Origin: Mesotaenium endlicherianum
Taxonomy: Eukaryota; Streptophyta; Zygnematophyceae; Zygnematales; Mesotaeniaceae
Assembly: GCA_009602735.1 (NCBI GenBank)
Contig: WELA01007315.1
Location: forward strand, 775,457-817,234
Length of the DNA stretch: 41,778 nt
Reading direction: 5' to 3'
In this document: positions 9,913-21,084 of the stretch, piece after piece
Position numbering within the stretch: the stretch's first letter is position 1
How the letters are laid out: each line of letters begins with the position of its first letter
Translations under genes and position numbers: made by a program
The notes under the pieces: model-generated
Database searches by the model: none
What the model saw: the letters and a program-made list of their open reading frames with translations, nothing else
Told to the model about the DNA's origin: nothing

Positions 9913-10761
9913 TCACTCCCCCGACAGAATAAGCGACGTCTCGACGCGTCAAGTCAGGTCTTACACATGCGGAGCAGACTAGTCAACAGCTTCAAGTCAG
10001 GTGCCACACATGTGAAGAGGATTAGTCAAAGGTGCCAAGTCAGGTGCTACACATGTAAGGTAGACTAGGCAAGGTCGTGGGTGGTGTGACCTTATTGGCT
10101 AGCCTCCTCATTGATGATAAAGAATATAGTACAAGTTGGCCCAGAAGCTGCCACGGATTCAAAAAATCATAGCATCCACAAAGCTGCTTCAAATTTAAAA
10201 ATTCATTGTTAGACGGAGCGCGTCAAAGAAATCTACGATGTCACCAAATTTGAGAGCATTCCAAGTTCTGGAGTGTTGTCGAGAGCAGAGAGAGAAGGTA
10301 CTCCTCTAAATATGTGCAGGAAAATTTGAAAATCATAAGTCCTTTTATACTTCTTCAAACTTTGCAAATTTAGTCTTCAAATGAGCGCAGTAAGGCCTTC
10401 TACTATATTCTTGAGTTTCAGAGCATTCCAAGTTCAGGGGAGGGCGCAATGTCAGAAGGCATATTCTGCCCTAATAATGCCAGCCGCCAGACTTCCTTCT
10501 ACTTAGAGCATCATATCTCTCCAACCAGTGCTCCAAATTGAGCAAATTTGAACTCTAAGTGACCAACTACTCATGGAATACAGCAAAATAAAATTTCAAA
10601 ATTCAATATGAAAAGACCAATCAGCAGTAGCAATTTTAGTTTTCTATCCAGAAACTGCAAGAAGAGAAGAGTGTCTAATGTCAATTTTTCCTCTTTCTGG
10701 TTCTTGCAGGCTTCCTCCAAGGGGTCTTCTGCTACTTCTTGATGGTGGCAGGCTTCCTCCC
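9913..10761 (-). other. Element D noncoding region between pol and 3' LTR
   Basis: About 850 bp with no supported gene. It holds the polypurine tract next to the LTR, three 43-bp tandem repeats (9950-10078) and decayed AT-rich DNA. A 64-codon minus frame (10571-10765) has no recognisable domain and is probably chance. Confidence 0.6.
9950..10078. repeat. Three imperfect 43-bp tandem repeats
   Basis: Units start at 9950, 9993 and 10036, each with CAAGTCAGGT, then a core like ACACATGT and a GACTAGTCAA-like segment. Spacing is exactly 43 bp although the sequence has drifted. They lie in D's 3' noncoding region near its PPT. Confidence 0.75.
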
Positions 10762-13700
10762 TCAAGTTTTTGGACTTTTAATAGAGAGACTTGGGGCTGG
10801 TCCAAGATGGGGATTGGCGGCATGGAAGCGTTTCAGCTTTTGCTGAACTTTGTCGAGGTAGTGCGCCGCCACCCAACTATTCTCAGAATCTAGATATCCT
10901 TTCCACTTGATCAAGTATTGCTGTTGCCTCCTGAAATTTCTCATAACCAACATGTCTTCCACTATGTACTCCAAATGATCATCCACTATTGTTGGGGCCG
11001 GTGGGGTTGTCACTTGTCCTGGGAACTTGTTGTCGGGTTGCACATATGGCTTGAAGAAGGAAGCGTGGAATACGACGTCAATGTGCATAGTCTGGGAGAG
11101 TTTTAGCTTGAAAGCAACGGGGTTGACTTGCTATATAATCTTGAAGTGTCCCAAATACTTGGCAGAGAACTTGCTGCAGGTAGGCCGGTTGTTCAGAGAA
11201 TTATTATTGGATGATAGTAACACGTTGTCACCCACTCTGTACGTAATTTCTCTTCTGAACCTGTTTGCCACTCTTGCTTGAGCATCTTGCGCGTGTTGTA
11301 GAGCTTTTTTGGCTGCTGCAAGGGCTGATTTTAATGTCTCCAAAAAATCTGTTGCTGCAGGTACTTCATCATGGCCAGTCGTGAAGCTCAGTGGCGTGGT
11401 TGGATGGAAGCCATAGTTGAGGAAGAATGGGGACTTTTGGACAGAGGCCTGCGTCGTGTTGTTGTAGGGAAACTCCAAGGAGGTCAAGTGCATGTCCCAG
11501 TCTTGCTCTAGGGTAGACACGTAGGCCTTTAAGAGGTCTTCAAAGTACAATTCATTTGCTCTGTTTTTCCATTTCATTGCGCGTGGTAGGCAGTGGACAT
11601 ATCCAGCGATGTACCCAAGTTCTTGAGAAGATTTTTCCAGAAATGGCTTGTGAATCTTGGATCTCTACCCGACACAAGTCTTGATGGTAGTCCATGGAGT
11701 CGAAAGATGTTGTCAAAGATGAGTCTTGCAAGTTGTGGTGCTGTAGCCTTAGTCGTTGTGGGAACAAAATGAGCCATCTTGGTAAGTTTGTCCACCACCG
11801 TTATTATTGCATTATGGCCTCGAGGTGTCACGGGCAGGTCCACGATAAGCTCCATTGAGATGTCCTATTATTGCCTTTCCGGGATTGGTAGTGGTTGGAG
11901 GAGTCCTCCCGTCTTTTGTGATGATGGCTTGACTCTTTGGCATGTGTGACAGCTCCTGCAGTACTCCTTGACTTGCTTAGACATGCCTGGCCAGCAATAA
12001 TGAAATGAATCACCTTACCAAATAAGCGATTAACAATTAATAAAGATCTTTATATCAGCAAGTAATCTTTATGGTATTTTCCGTTAATTGGTTAAACGGC
12101 AAAGGACAATACACTAGCAGTGAATAATACTCGTAAGTCAAATGCGAGTAAACTAGCATCAATAATGCAAATCAGTAAACTCATACATAAGCAAGGTTAG
12201 AAGACAATGCGTATCAATGGCTTCTCGCCTTGGATTCAGATCTCTCTCAGTAAGCTGTACAAGAGAGTTGGCCTCGTTTCCGAATGCCGAACTCGAGAGC
12301 AATGCCTAGCATATGTACATGGAATGAGTTTACTGTTCAACGGTCAGTGCGATGGCACCGCCTACCCGGGAGTTAACCACGTTGGTAGGACCTCGGTTAA
12401 CCAAATCCACCGCCATCTCCCATCATCCCGAATAGCCATCCATCATAGGGATGTCATCTGGCCATTCATCTAGCATATCGTACTTAGATGCATATCAAGG
12501 CAGTTCGCTGCTACCGAGTACGGAAGTCAGCTGGCTGTCAAAGAATGTGTCAGCAAGCTGACTTAAATGGACTTCAGCCTGCTGCTTCCGGCTGAGTCAT
12601 TAAACTGGTATTAAATATTAAGTCCAGCAGACTGATTAATAACTAGTGTTCAGCAGGCTGAACTAAATTAACTATTATATTTAACTGAATATTATATCTA
12701 CTAATATACTGATTCATTACAAATAAGTCCTGGCTAGAACGCCCGTGGTCTTGAGTATCCCAAAGTGTCCTCCAAGAGGGTTGTCGTGTGCTTCTCGTAG
12801 AAGCAAGAGCCGAAGATCTAAGTCATCAGGAACACATCTCTGGCCCGTGTCTTGCCTCATCCAATAATTGCCTTCTTGCTTCCTGTATGGGTCCAAGGCC
12901 GCTTCTCCGTTCTTGTAGTAAGGGTCTCTTTCATAGGGGGCTGAAAATTGTGCCTCCAAGTGCGTATGCAAGGTTGTCGTAATCAAGTCCACTTGTAGTC
13001 TTGAAAGAGGGTCGGCTGGATTTGTCTTCCCGGGTTGGTACTGAATCGTGATGTTGTATTGTTGCAAGTATCCACTCCATCTTGCTTGTCTCCTTGAGAG
13101 ATACGGTTGCGTCCGGAGGTGCTTCAACGCCTCGTGGTCCGTAGTGACCAACACCTTGCGTCCTTCAACGTAGCAGCGCCAAACCTTCAAGGCGTGTACA
13201 ATCGCCAACGCCTCCCGCTCCATGGTTGCATTATTTTGTTGGGCTGGTTTTGTTGGGCTGGATTTAGCTTCCTTGACTCGTAGGCAATGGGTTGCAATCC
13301 CTTGCCTTGGCCTTGGAACAGGATTGCTCCAATTGCATAGGAAGATGCATCGGTGATGACGTGGAAGGGCCAATCTGGGTTTGGACTTGGGAGTGTGAGC
13401 ACCGGGGATGTCGTCAATCTTTGCTTCAACTGTTAGAACGCTTCCTCCTCTTTCTTGGTCCAAACGTATGGCTTGTCCTTCTTGAGTAGATCCGTGAGGG
13501 GGGCGGCTATGTGAGAAAAGCTCTGGATGAATCTCCTGCACCAATTGGCAAATCCCAAGAATGATAGGAGTTCTTTCTTGGTAGTGGGGGTTGGCCTTTC
13601 CTCCACCACCGTGGTCTTCTTGGGGTCCATCTTGATGCCATCAGCGGTCACGTGGAGACCTAGGAACTCCACTTCTTGTTTAGGAAACTCGCACTTTGAC

Positions 13701-15042
13701 TCCTTTGCAAATAGCTTGTTTTGCTTCAATACTTCGAGGGCTTCTTTCAAGTGTCGTGCATGCTTTTCAAGGGTCTTGCCGTAGATAAGGATGTCATTGA
13801 GGAATACCACCACAAATCTGTCCAACATGGGCTGGAATATGGTGTCCATCATAGTCATGAAAGTTGCTGGCGCGTTGGTGAGTCCCAATGGCAGGACCAT
13901 GAACTCAAATGGTCCATATCTTGTCCTGAACGCCGTCTTCTCTATCTCAGGTTCAGCGATGCGAATTTGGTGGTAGCCGCTTCTCAAGTCCACCTTCGTG
14001 AAGTACTTGGCTCCTACCAGCCGGTCCATGAGCTCATCCATGCGCGGCAGCGGGTATTGATTCTTGATGGTGACCTTGTTGAGGGCGCGATAGTCCACAC
14101 ACATCCTCAAGGTACCATCCTTCTTCTTGACAAATAGCATCGGGCTCCAAATGGCGACTTGCTAGGTCGAATGAAGCCATGGTTCAGTAGCTCCTTGATT
14201 TGCTTCTTGATTTTGTCTAGCTCCGTGTATGACATCTTGAACGTAGGCCGAGAGATAGGCTTGCTCCTGGGCTCCAACTCTATCTTGTGGTCTACGAATC
14301 GCTTGGGGGGTAGGCCCTAGGACGATTCCGGGGAAAATACTTCTTTGTAGTCCTCCAAGACTTCTTGTATCTCCTTAAGCATGAGGCTGCCTTCTCGACT
14401 CTCGATGTCTTTCTTGATGTCTTTTGGCGTGATCAAGGCCAAAAGAAGCTCGTGTCCCTTCCTTACAAATCTCTTTAGTTGGAGGGCGGACAATAAAATC
14501 TCGTGTGCCGGCTTCTTGATGTTTTGGGTCTGGATATTCTGGATTGCGCGCAAAATACAGATTCTTGACGAGATGTCGTTCTTGATCTTGATAGTATTGT
14601 CTCTCCAATCAACTTGGGGGTTGTGCTTGGTCAACCAAGGCGTCCCCAGGATGACGTACTTGCCCAATTGCATGGGGGAGAACACTACTCCATCCTTGAA
14701 GAACTTGATAGAGAGTGACAAGGGGTACGTCTTCTTGGAAGAAGTAGTGTAGGAGAATCCGTCGGGCATCATAATCTCCTCGTCGTGGTCAAGAGTTCGC
14801 ATAGTAATGCCGTGCTTGATGGCAAAATCTGCAGCAATGAAGTTGCCTTGAGCTCCACTATCCACCAAGATGTGGACCTTCTCTCCTCCACAATAGCCTC
14901 TTAAAGTCATTGGAGTTGGAACGTCGTCTTCAACGGGGGTCTCCACCTTACTTGGCTTGTTGTCTTCTCGTGAAGTGGGTCTTGGGGTGGTAGGCTCCTG
15001 GCCTACCGGCGCTGTCCGTTTCTCGACAACTTTTTGGGGCAC
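10762..15042 (-). pseudogene. Element D pol: protease, RT, RNase H, integrase, chromodomain (broken, split by solo LTR)
   Basis: Protease has VDSGAQGNF near 14860. RT (14140-13433) has [20 protein letters not shown] and [18 protein letters not shown], but the catalytic box reads FLND (13804-13793) instead of FLDD. RNase H (from 13429) has VITDASSYAIGAI; a tandem TTGTTGGGCTGG duplication near 13230-13260 shifts the frame before EALAIVHALK and TTDHEALK. The integrase zinc region is split by the solo LTR 12001-12721 and resumes with CRSCHTCQRVK. The core has IVDLPVTPRGHNAI (11855 down). The chromodomain (about 10965-10810) has YLIKWKGYLDSENSW, where the usual acidic residue after Trp is Val. At least four frame changes and several stops make it inactive. 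Confidence 0.9.
12001..12721 (-). repeat. Solo LTR of the A/B/C family inside element D (721 bp)
   Basis: Reverse complement of the B-type LTR from TGTAATGAATCAG to TCATTTCA. It is flanked by a perfect 5-bp target duplication AATAA (11996-12000 and 12722-12726). No PBS, PPT or coding remains attach to it, so it formed by LTR-LTR recombination. It is very similar to the LTRs of B, hence younger than D and much younger than A. Confidence 0.95.
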
Positions 15043-16209
15043 GAGAGTGCACGATGCCCCTTTTCCTTACAATGAAAGCAAAGTCCAGCCGTCATGAGAG
15101 CTTCTTTTTCAGCCGGGAAGAGTCTTGCTTTCATTCCTTGCTGGTTTCTTGCATCATAAGTGTCATTGGAGGGTCTTCCAATCTTCCGAGCAACGGCCGG
15201 GGTCCCTTTTCATAACTCCAATTTCCATGGGTGTGGGTCCAGATTCGGATGTGGAAGGGGCTGCGTACACCCGCGTCGCCGGTGCCCGTGAAGATGAAGA
15301 CAAGGAGTGCTTGAAATCCAAAGTATCCACCTTTTGAGCCACTTCAATGATCTTTGAGAAGTCCGTCAAGTCGCGTATTTCCACTTTCTTTGCCACCTTG
15401 GGCTTGAGGCCAAAGATGTAGCGATCAATCTTTTCCTCGAGAGACATGTTGGGGATCTCAAGAGTGAGGGCGTGAAATCTAGATGTATACTCTTGAATGG
15501 ACGTCGGTTGCTTGAGATCGTAGACCTTTCCTTGGGCAATCTTCTCCGCATTGATGGGCATGAATTGCTTCTTGAGGGCCTCTCAAAAATTTGCCCATCT
15601 TGCATATGATGGTGGGGGCTCTTGGCCAAACACGGGGTGCGCCATAGCTTGATATGTAGCCGCTTGATAGTTACGCCACCATGACATTGCTGCTCCTCTA
15701 AGTAAGGTAACGGCAAAGGGAACGTAGTCCTCCTCGGGTACTTTGAGGAATGCGTGGTACGTCGCCACTTGGTAGAGCCATAAATTTAGGTTGGCACCTT
15801 TCCCGGGGTTAAAAGTGTCGGGTTTGCCGGGCTTGATGAGTTTTCTTGCTCTCGTTGGCTCTTGTGGAGGCGCTTGAGCCGAGGCTGGGTTTTGAGCATT
15901 GCTTGCAGTAGGGGCAACCATGGCAGCCATAGCTTCTCTTGACGCTTGCACGATTGCTTCATAGGTGGCCAAACCCACTGGGTTGTGGACGGTCATTAGG
16001 AAGGCTGCCCACACATTTGCGAGAACTCCTTGTGGTGGGGTCAACTTTTCTATAGCGGCTGCCACGGGATTTGACGGTGCTCCTCCTTGTGGTGCTTCTT
16101 GTTGTTGCAAATTTTCTTGAGTGGGCTCTCCCATCGACACTGGAGGAGGGTCTTTTGGAGATGAAGTGCTTCCTTCGAAAGCTTGCTGTTGGTCTTGAGG
16201 ATCGGCCAT
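15039..16209 (-). pseudogene. Element D gag (broken)
   Basis: Starts at the first ATG after LTR and PBS (16209), reading MADPQDQQQAFEGS. A Pro/Gln/Ala-rich N-terminus is followed by a capsid-like region with LNLWLYQVATYHAFL and AAMSWWRNYQA. TGA at 15585-15583 interrupts the frame, which then continues (IQEYTSRFHALTLEIP) to TGA at 15165-15163. After a one-base shift the zinc knuckle CFHCKEKGHRALSC (CX2CX4HX4C) is at 15080-15039. The protease frame begins at -1 relative to the knuckle, the same arrangement as in B. Confidence 0.87.
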
Positions 16210-16233
16210 CTTCTTGTGCTACCGAAGTGCCTA

Positions 16234-16245
16234 GCTCCGATACCA
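16234..16245 (-). other. Primer-binding site, element D
   Basis: On the minus strand TGGTATCGGAGC starts one base after the LTR end. It differs by one base from the common plant initiator-tRNA-Met type PBS TGGTATCAGAGC and is identical to that of B and C. Confidence 0.85.
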
Positions 16246-16246
16246 C

Positions 16247-16748
16247 TGTAGTGAAACAGATGGAGAAAGTATTTAGTAAAATAGAATACTTTATCTATTC
16301 AAGACAAGGATCTTTGAACACAAGTGGTAGCTTCTTGAAAGAGAGATGGCTTCTTGAAAGTTATTATATTTCTGGAATTTGGCACGTACAAGAGTGATTC
16401 TCGAATGTCTTTCTATGTTCTAGCTCTTGATTATATACTTGCTACATAAGTAATTTCTAGGAAGGTGCATGTCGATGTGTTGGCACCCAACACATCCCAA
16501 AACTTGCCACCTCTTTCTAGAACAATGTGCATATGTCCTTTGACCTAAAAATGGCACATTTGACTTTTGCCACATGGAGTTTTTCTAGGTCCTTCCTCTA
16601 ACTTCGAAAATGCCTTAGAAGGTTCAAAGGACATAAACCAAGTCACTAGAGTATCTCTTCACACTTGACTCCACACAATACTACTCCAAATATATTTAAA
16701 AGCATTAAAATATATGGAAACTAATATATTATAACTCAAATCACTACA
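16247..16748 (-). repeat. Element D 5' LTR (502 bp)
   Basis: Same termini as 9413-9912. In element orientation it ends ...CACTACA, followed by one G and then the primer-binding site. Confidence 0.93.
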
Positions 16749-16809
16749 GCTGTGTATTAGTATACTGCCTTACTTTTGTCAAGGCGTCAACAAATTAAGT
16801 TGGAGGGAT
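16749..16809 (+). mobile_element. Element A 3' body remnant with polypurine tract
   Basis: After element D the sequence returns to family A: TTGTCAAGGCGTCAACAA then TTAAGTTGGAGGGAT. This matches the last bases before the 3' LTR in B (37269-37303). The PPT ends one base before the LTR TG. Confidence 0.8.
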
Positions 16810-17134
16810 TGTAATGAATCAGTTAATAATTTGGTTAACCGTAACACTTAATCAAATTCAATCTGCCAATCTCTAATTCATATTCAGGATAACGGACTTT
16901 TAGTAATATTGAGTATCATGACTCAGCGAATAGCAGCAGGCTAAAGTCGACTTAAGTCAACTTGTTGACACATTCTTTGACAGCCAGCGGACCACCTTAA
17001 CTGGCGCTAGCAAACTGCCTGGCAATGCATCTTAGTGTATACTAGATTAAGGGCTAGATGACGCCTTAGGCAGATGGCATTTTGAAATGATGGGAGATGG
17101 CTGTGGATTTGATTAGCCGAGGTCCTACCAACGC

Positions 17135-17850
17135 TGAAAGGAGAGAGAGGTGCGGGGAGTTCGCCCATACACACTCACGCACCCTCACCCGCGAGGGGAA
17201 GCTTGCACGAGGATCTTTCCTAGTTGCATACACAAAGTGGAGTGGCCTGGTGGTGTGCCACCCTTGCAAGAGTAAGAGAGCTTCATGGGAGAGGAGTGGA
17301 AAAGAACTCACTTGATTAAGAAAAGTCGTGTATAAGATAAGAAGGTTAGACTAGACTAGACTAGGCTCCCTCTACTTCTTTGTGCTTCCTATTTATGCTT
17401 CAACTCTAAGTGTCGTCTCTAGCAAAGTACCTCCAAATCTTTCTAGTATGGCTCCTTCCATGAACGTGACCTTGCCTTGTTGGACAAGCTTGCACACTCA
17501 CATTCAGACAATCACACTCTAGAATATTCTTCTACTCAATTCACTAACTCACTGAGTTTCTATGAATTCCGCGACCACTTTGGCTCTCTATGTAATCATA
17601 CGTAGTTTCTAGAACCTACATGATTCATTGTCCTACTCCCTGAACTCCAACCAAAATTTTCGTCCCAAGACCTGTCCTTGTCACTAAATTGAATATGTGA
17701 CATTTAAAACTCACTAAGAACTTCCAAAATTCATAACTTTCTCAATACTTATCTAAACGACTTGAAACAAAAATTCAATATTTTTCTAAAATTACGCTCT
17801 ATATACATAAAATGCTAATAATATATAAAGTCCACTTTCATAATCTTACA
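17135..17850 (-). repeat. Solo LTR H1 (716 bp) inside element A 3' LTR
   Basis: In its own orientation (minus) it runs TGTAAGATTATG to CTCCTTTCA. Flanks AACGC (17130-17134) and AACGT (17851-17855) are a 5-bp target duplication with one later change. Undisturbed LTRs of the family read CCAACGTGG at that point. A TATA-like CATAAATAGG lies within it. A second copy is 27751-28735. No coding sequence is attached. Confidence 0.9.
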
Positions 17851-18206
17851 AACGTGGTTAACTCCCGGGTAGGTGGTGCCATTGCATTTGCTGTTGAACA
17901 GTAAACACATCCCATATACATATGCTACGTATTGCCTTCGAGTCGGCATTTGAAAACAAGGCCAAGTCTCTGTACAGACTTCTAAGAGACCATCTACATC
18001 CAAGGCTGCAAACCGTTACACTGCTTCCTAACCTTGCTTATGTATAAGTTTACTAATCGCATGATTGATGCTCATTACTTGCATTTGACTTGTGAGTTAT
18101 GCTTACGCTAATTTTGTGGTCGTTTGTTGATTAATAAGTTACCAAAAAAATACCATAAAGATTACTCGTTGAAATAAAGATCTCTTTACTGTTAAACGCT
18201 TATTGG

Positions 18207-19330
18207 TGTCGTGCGGTAGGAGGTCGGGTGCGTATCATCGACACAAGCAAGGCATAATATGCGAGCATGCTTTGCTGCAATGAAGTCTATAATACATGTG
18301 ACTTTATAGCCAAACGACAGTCAAGCGTCAAATGTTTTAATTAAAGAGTGTGTACTCTCCAGAGTGAGCACCTCAAGACCGTAATCTGGTTGAAAAACAA
18401 CTAATGAAGTCTGGCCCAAAAGATCACTGGAAGCACATCATGATCTTCAAGAGTAGTCCTATGGTAGGGGGTATAAGCTGTGACTTTGCTCACCACTTGT
18501 GAAGTTCTTCTAGTGACTGAAAGCCAGCAAGGCTTGCTCTTCACAAGAGAGACTAAGATAAAAGTTTAAGCTTTAGTGATAATCTATGTGACTTACAACT
18601 GGCATAATGGGACTTCTAAAAGATGTTCCTCTAGGGACATCTCTAGCACTTATATTCCTACTAACCCGGCGTCGTGTGCGGCGGATCCAATGTATGTAGT
18701 CACTCTAGGAGGCTCTCCTCAGTCCACTAATGTGTACAAGGCATGTACTAGCACTCCTATAGGCTAAGCATAACTCAAACCAATCAAAGCAAAGCACGTA
18801 AAATATGCTAAGTGTCTCTCATTGGTGGAGCTTACCTTAGGTAGTTCTACCTAGATAGCGCCTCAAAAGTGAATCTGGAACTTGAGGAAGCTTCCTCTAG
18901 GAGTAGGTGATGCAGTCACCAAGTTATAGCCTCAAAGATGCACTTATACTATGGAAATGCAAGACTTATGTAGTCTAAAGGGCTCGCGGATTTGTGCGCA
19001 CAAAGCTAGGGGTCCTTGGGGTCACGAATAGTCAACATTGTCACCTTTGGGTGCACGGGGTCACAAGTTGGCCATTTGGTGTGGTTTCGCTAGGTGCCGA
19101 AAGGAGTGCGGACTAGATCGCGTCTATCTCGCTCGATAATTAACCATATGACGCGAAACCGGTGCCATTCGGAAGATGCTTCAACGCGCTACACTTTGGT
19201 GATTCGGAAATCTAAAGAAGGTCAACATATAGATGCGTAAAGTCAATGCAAAGTTGGTCTTCCTAGGTTGATGGTTCACACACGTACTGCTTGGTTTTGT
19301 ACGTCAACCTCGACTTAATAAATCATGACA
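18207..19330. mobile_element. Insertion I: 1124-bp LTR-like insert in element A 3' LTR
   Basis: The A LTR is interrupted between ...CTTATTGG and TTGGTAAGTC. The insert begins TGTCGTG and ends CATGACA, an imperfect terminal inverted repeat of LTR type. TTGG (or TTGGT if ends are read one base in) is duplicated at the junctions. AATAAA lies near its right end (19317-19322). It contains no supported ORF. A solo LTR of a family not otherwise present here is the likeliest identity. Confidence 0.7.
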
Positions 19331-19479
19331 TTGGTAAGTCGGTTCATTTCATTAGCAGGGAGCAACTCAAGGATGAATGGCATTACCTCCTGTAAATACA
19401 ACTCCGCGGCACCCTCTACCCAATTAGTTAGCTGCGAAAATTAGACATTCAAATGCAACTCAAAGAACGTAGTTTTTGG

Positions 19480-19724
19480 CCTAGTTATGAAATTCGGATA
19501 CGCCGCATACGTGTACATATTTGCTGCGCGTACAAAATGTGGGAGTCAAAATTGTGCGCTGGAATTCGCCGAAACATGTGAGTGTCAATCATATAAACCA
19601 ACTTTAAATTGGAATTAAACTGAAGAATCTGGTCATAGGCGTATTACGAAGCATCACGGCACGGAGTATTACAATTCGTACGGTTCAACCAAAAGAGGCT
19701 GTACGAGCGTATTTTAAAACTTGG
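19480..19724 (-). mobile_element. hAT-type MITE, copy 2 (245 bp)
   Basis: Reverse complement of the MITE at 28357-28603 along its whole length, with many substitutions. Termini are CCTAGTTATGAAA and TTTTAAAACTTGG. Flanking 8-mers GTTTTTGG (19472-19479) and GCTTTTGG (19725-19732) match at 7 of 8, the TSD length of hAT elements. The interior has many ACGTA/GTATT motifs and no ORF. Confidence 0.82.
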
Positions 19725-19732
19725 GCTTTTGG

Positions 19733-20749
19733 AGTAAATATTGCGCCATAAAGCGAGAGCGAATGGTGTGAAGTTCCATGGTTTCAAATTTGCCGCTATA
19801 AAGCGCGCGCCTAGTTGTGGGATACTTGCGTATGGGTCCGTGAGCGACGTATGACACCACGTATTTCCCCATATTTTCATAATACTCAAAACACGAGTTC
19901 GAAAGAGGTAAAAATGAATCTTTGGAAGGTTTCAAAATGTTACGATGAATTTTTCACTTTCACAACCTTCATATCATAAAAAGTTAAGTCCTCTACCCTT
20001 TGCGACCAATTACGCTCAAGTTTTAAAGCAATTTGATAGTTATAAGTCCTACCAACTTGTCCAAGAATCTTGGAAAAATGTCTTACGCACGTACTTCCAT
20101 TTTTTACACGTATTTTCGCAATACGCATTTGTTATGCGTATTCTCCAAATACGTTTTCCAAAACGCGCGTCCTGAACTGGACCTAGCCTCCATTGTACCC
20201 TCAAATTGTAGTGACCAGGCATGCGCCGCGACGTCAAAGTGGCGCTGGCGATGGACTTCGAGGTACCTGTTGCACTTGAAACAGACAAAACAGAGGGATC
20301 AGTAGCAGGTGCCTCCGCCGCGCCACCGGCTCGTGCACCCTGTAGATGCGGCCAAAACTAGTCGCAGTACGTTCCTAGGACATAAGTTACGACCCCTTAC
20401 AAAGTCTTAATTTCCAAGTAGATTTTCCTACGCTATGAGCTTTAGCTTATCAATGCCAAATGTGAACCTAAGAGCCCTCCTTCAGCTAGTCTAGCTATAT
20501 TGCAGGTAAGTGACTCTAAAGCTGATCACCAACGCCTGAAGCTAAGATGGTCCTGTCAGCGCCCAACAGATAGCGCCCTCAAGCAAGGTGAGACTTTTGA
20601 CTAGCGAGTGAAGACAGGCTGCCACAGCCTTAAGCAGGAGGACCGCACTTTAGCTTGCAGCTGGGTAGATATAGTCTCATTCTTTATGAATCTTAAGCTA
20701 AAGTGGTAAGGCTTCTTCACACCAAACTAGAACCAGATGTGAAGCAATG
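19733..20749. other. Region without a supported gene between MITE and TRIM
   Basis: Contains a perfect 9-bp hairpin (20120-20142), an 11-bp inverted repeat CACTTTAGCTT/AAGCTAAAGTG (20646-20656, 20695-20705), and several AGCTTTAG/CTAAAGCT motifs between 20430 and 20705. A 46-codon plus frame at 20221-20361 (MRRDVKVALAMDFEV...) has a GC-rich, protein-like composition but no recognised domain. No complete element could be delimited. Confidence 0.45.
20120..20142. repeat. Perfect hairpin AATACGCAT-ttgtt-ATGCGTATT
   Basis: Nine-base arms with a five-base loop, in a tract rich in ACGTATT motifs that resembles the interior of the nearby MITE. Confidence 0.65.
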
Positions 20750-20887
20750 TGTAACGATTCGTCGCGTGGCCGGATGCGGCGTGACCGGATGCGACGGATG
20801 CGATCGAAAGTGTTCGTTTGAATTGTACAAGTACTTTTGGCGCGCGGTCAAAGTACCTCAAGTTACCTTTTTGTTCGTATCGCTACA
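20750..20887 (+). repeat. TRIM 5' LTR (138 bp)
   Basis: TGTAACGATTCGTCGCG ... CGTATCGCTACA. It aligns to the split 3' LTR over its full length (GCCGGATGCGGCG, TTGGCGCGC, CCTCAAGTTACC blocks). Confidence 0.85.
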
Positions 20888-21084
20888 TTGGTATTGGAGC
20901 GCGAACGTACGCAATCGTGTCTTGGAGACCCGGGTTCAAATTTCGCGGGGTGCGAGGCTTGTCGATGGTACAATCGTACGGCGATCTTTGGATTGTAAGA
21001 ATTAAAGACACTATCCCGAGACAACGTCCCTCGCGCCGCCAAAGCCTGAGTGCCCTTGACGTGCACACTTGTAGGTGGGAGGAG

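Larger units (their letters stand above)
9413..16748 (-). mobile_element. Element D: Ty3/gypsy chromovirus, minus strand, inside element A
   Basis: Two LTRs of about 500 bp in the same orientation bound a complete but decayed gag-pol body. The termini form an 8-bp inverted repeat TGTAGTGA/TCACTACA. The junctions with A read AGCTG on both sides if the ends are trimmed by two bases, so a 5-bp TSD AGCTG is likely; the palindromic CAGCTG makes the exact boundary ambiguous. Order on the minus strand: LTR, PBS, gag, protease, RT, RNase H, integrase (split by a solo LTR), chromodomain, about 850 bp of noncoding DNA, PPT, LTR. Confidence 0.93.
6610..19351 (+). mobile_element. Element A: old Ty3/gypsy LTR retrotransposon carrying nested insertions
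   Basis: A plus-strand member of the same family as B and C. Order: 5' LTR, PBS, broken gag, start of pol (protease), then element D (9413-16748), then the last 61 bp of A's body with its polypurine tract (TTAAGTTGGAGGGAT) and the 3' LTR. About 5 kb present in B between protease and PPT is missing, so A was deleted before or during D's insertion. The 3' LTR is further split by H1 and I. Flanking 5-mers (GTAAT, TTAGC) do not match, so no TSD is evident. It is far more decayed than B, so the family has been active at more than one time. Confidence 0.88.
16810..19351 (+). repeat. Element A 3' LTR, split into three pieces by two insertions
   Basis: Pieces 16810-17134, 17856-18206 and 19335-19351 together give about 693 bp of the A-type LTR, from TGTAATGAATCAG to TTCATTTCA. 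The interruptions are solo LTR H1 and insertion I, each with its own short target duplication. Confidence 0.85.

Noticed and set aside
17097..17315. 72-codon plus ORF
   Set aside because: Spans the junction between element A LTR and solo LTR H1, so it is a chance frame.
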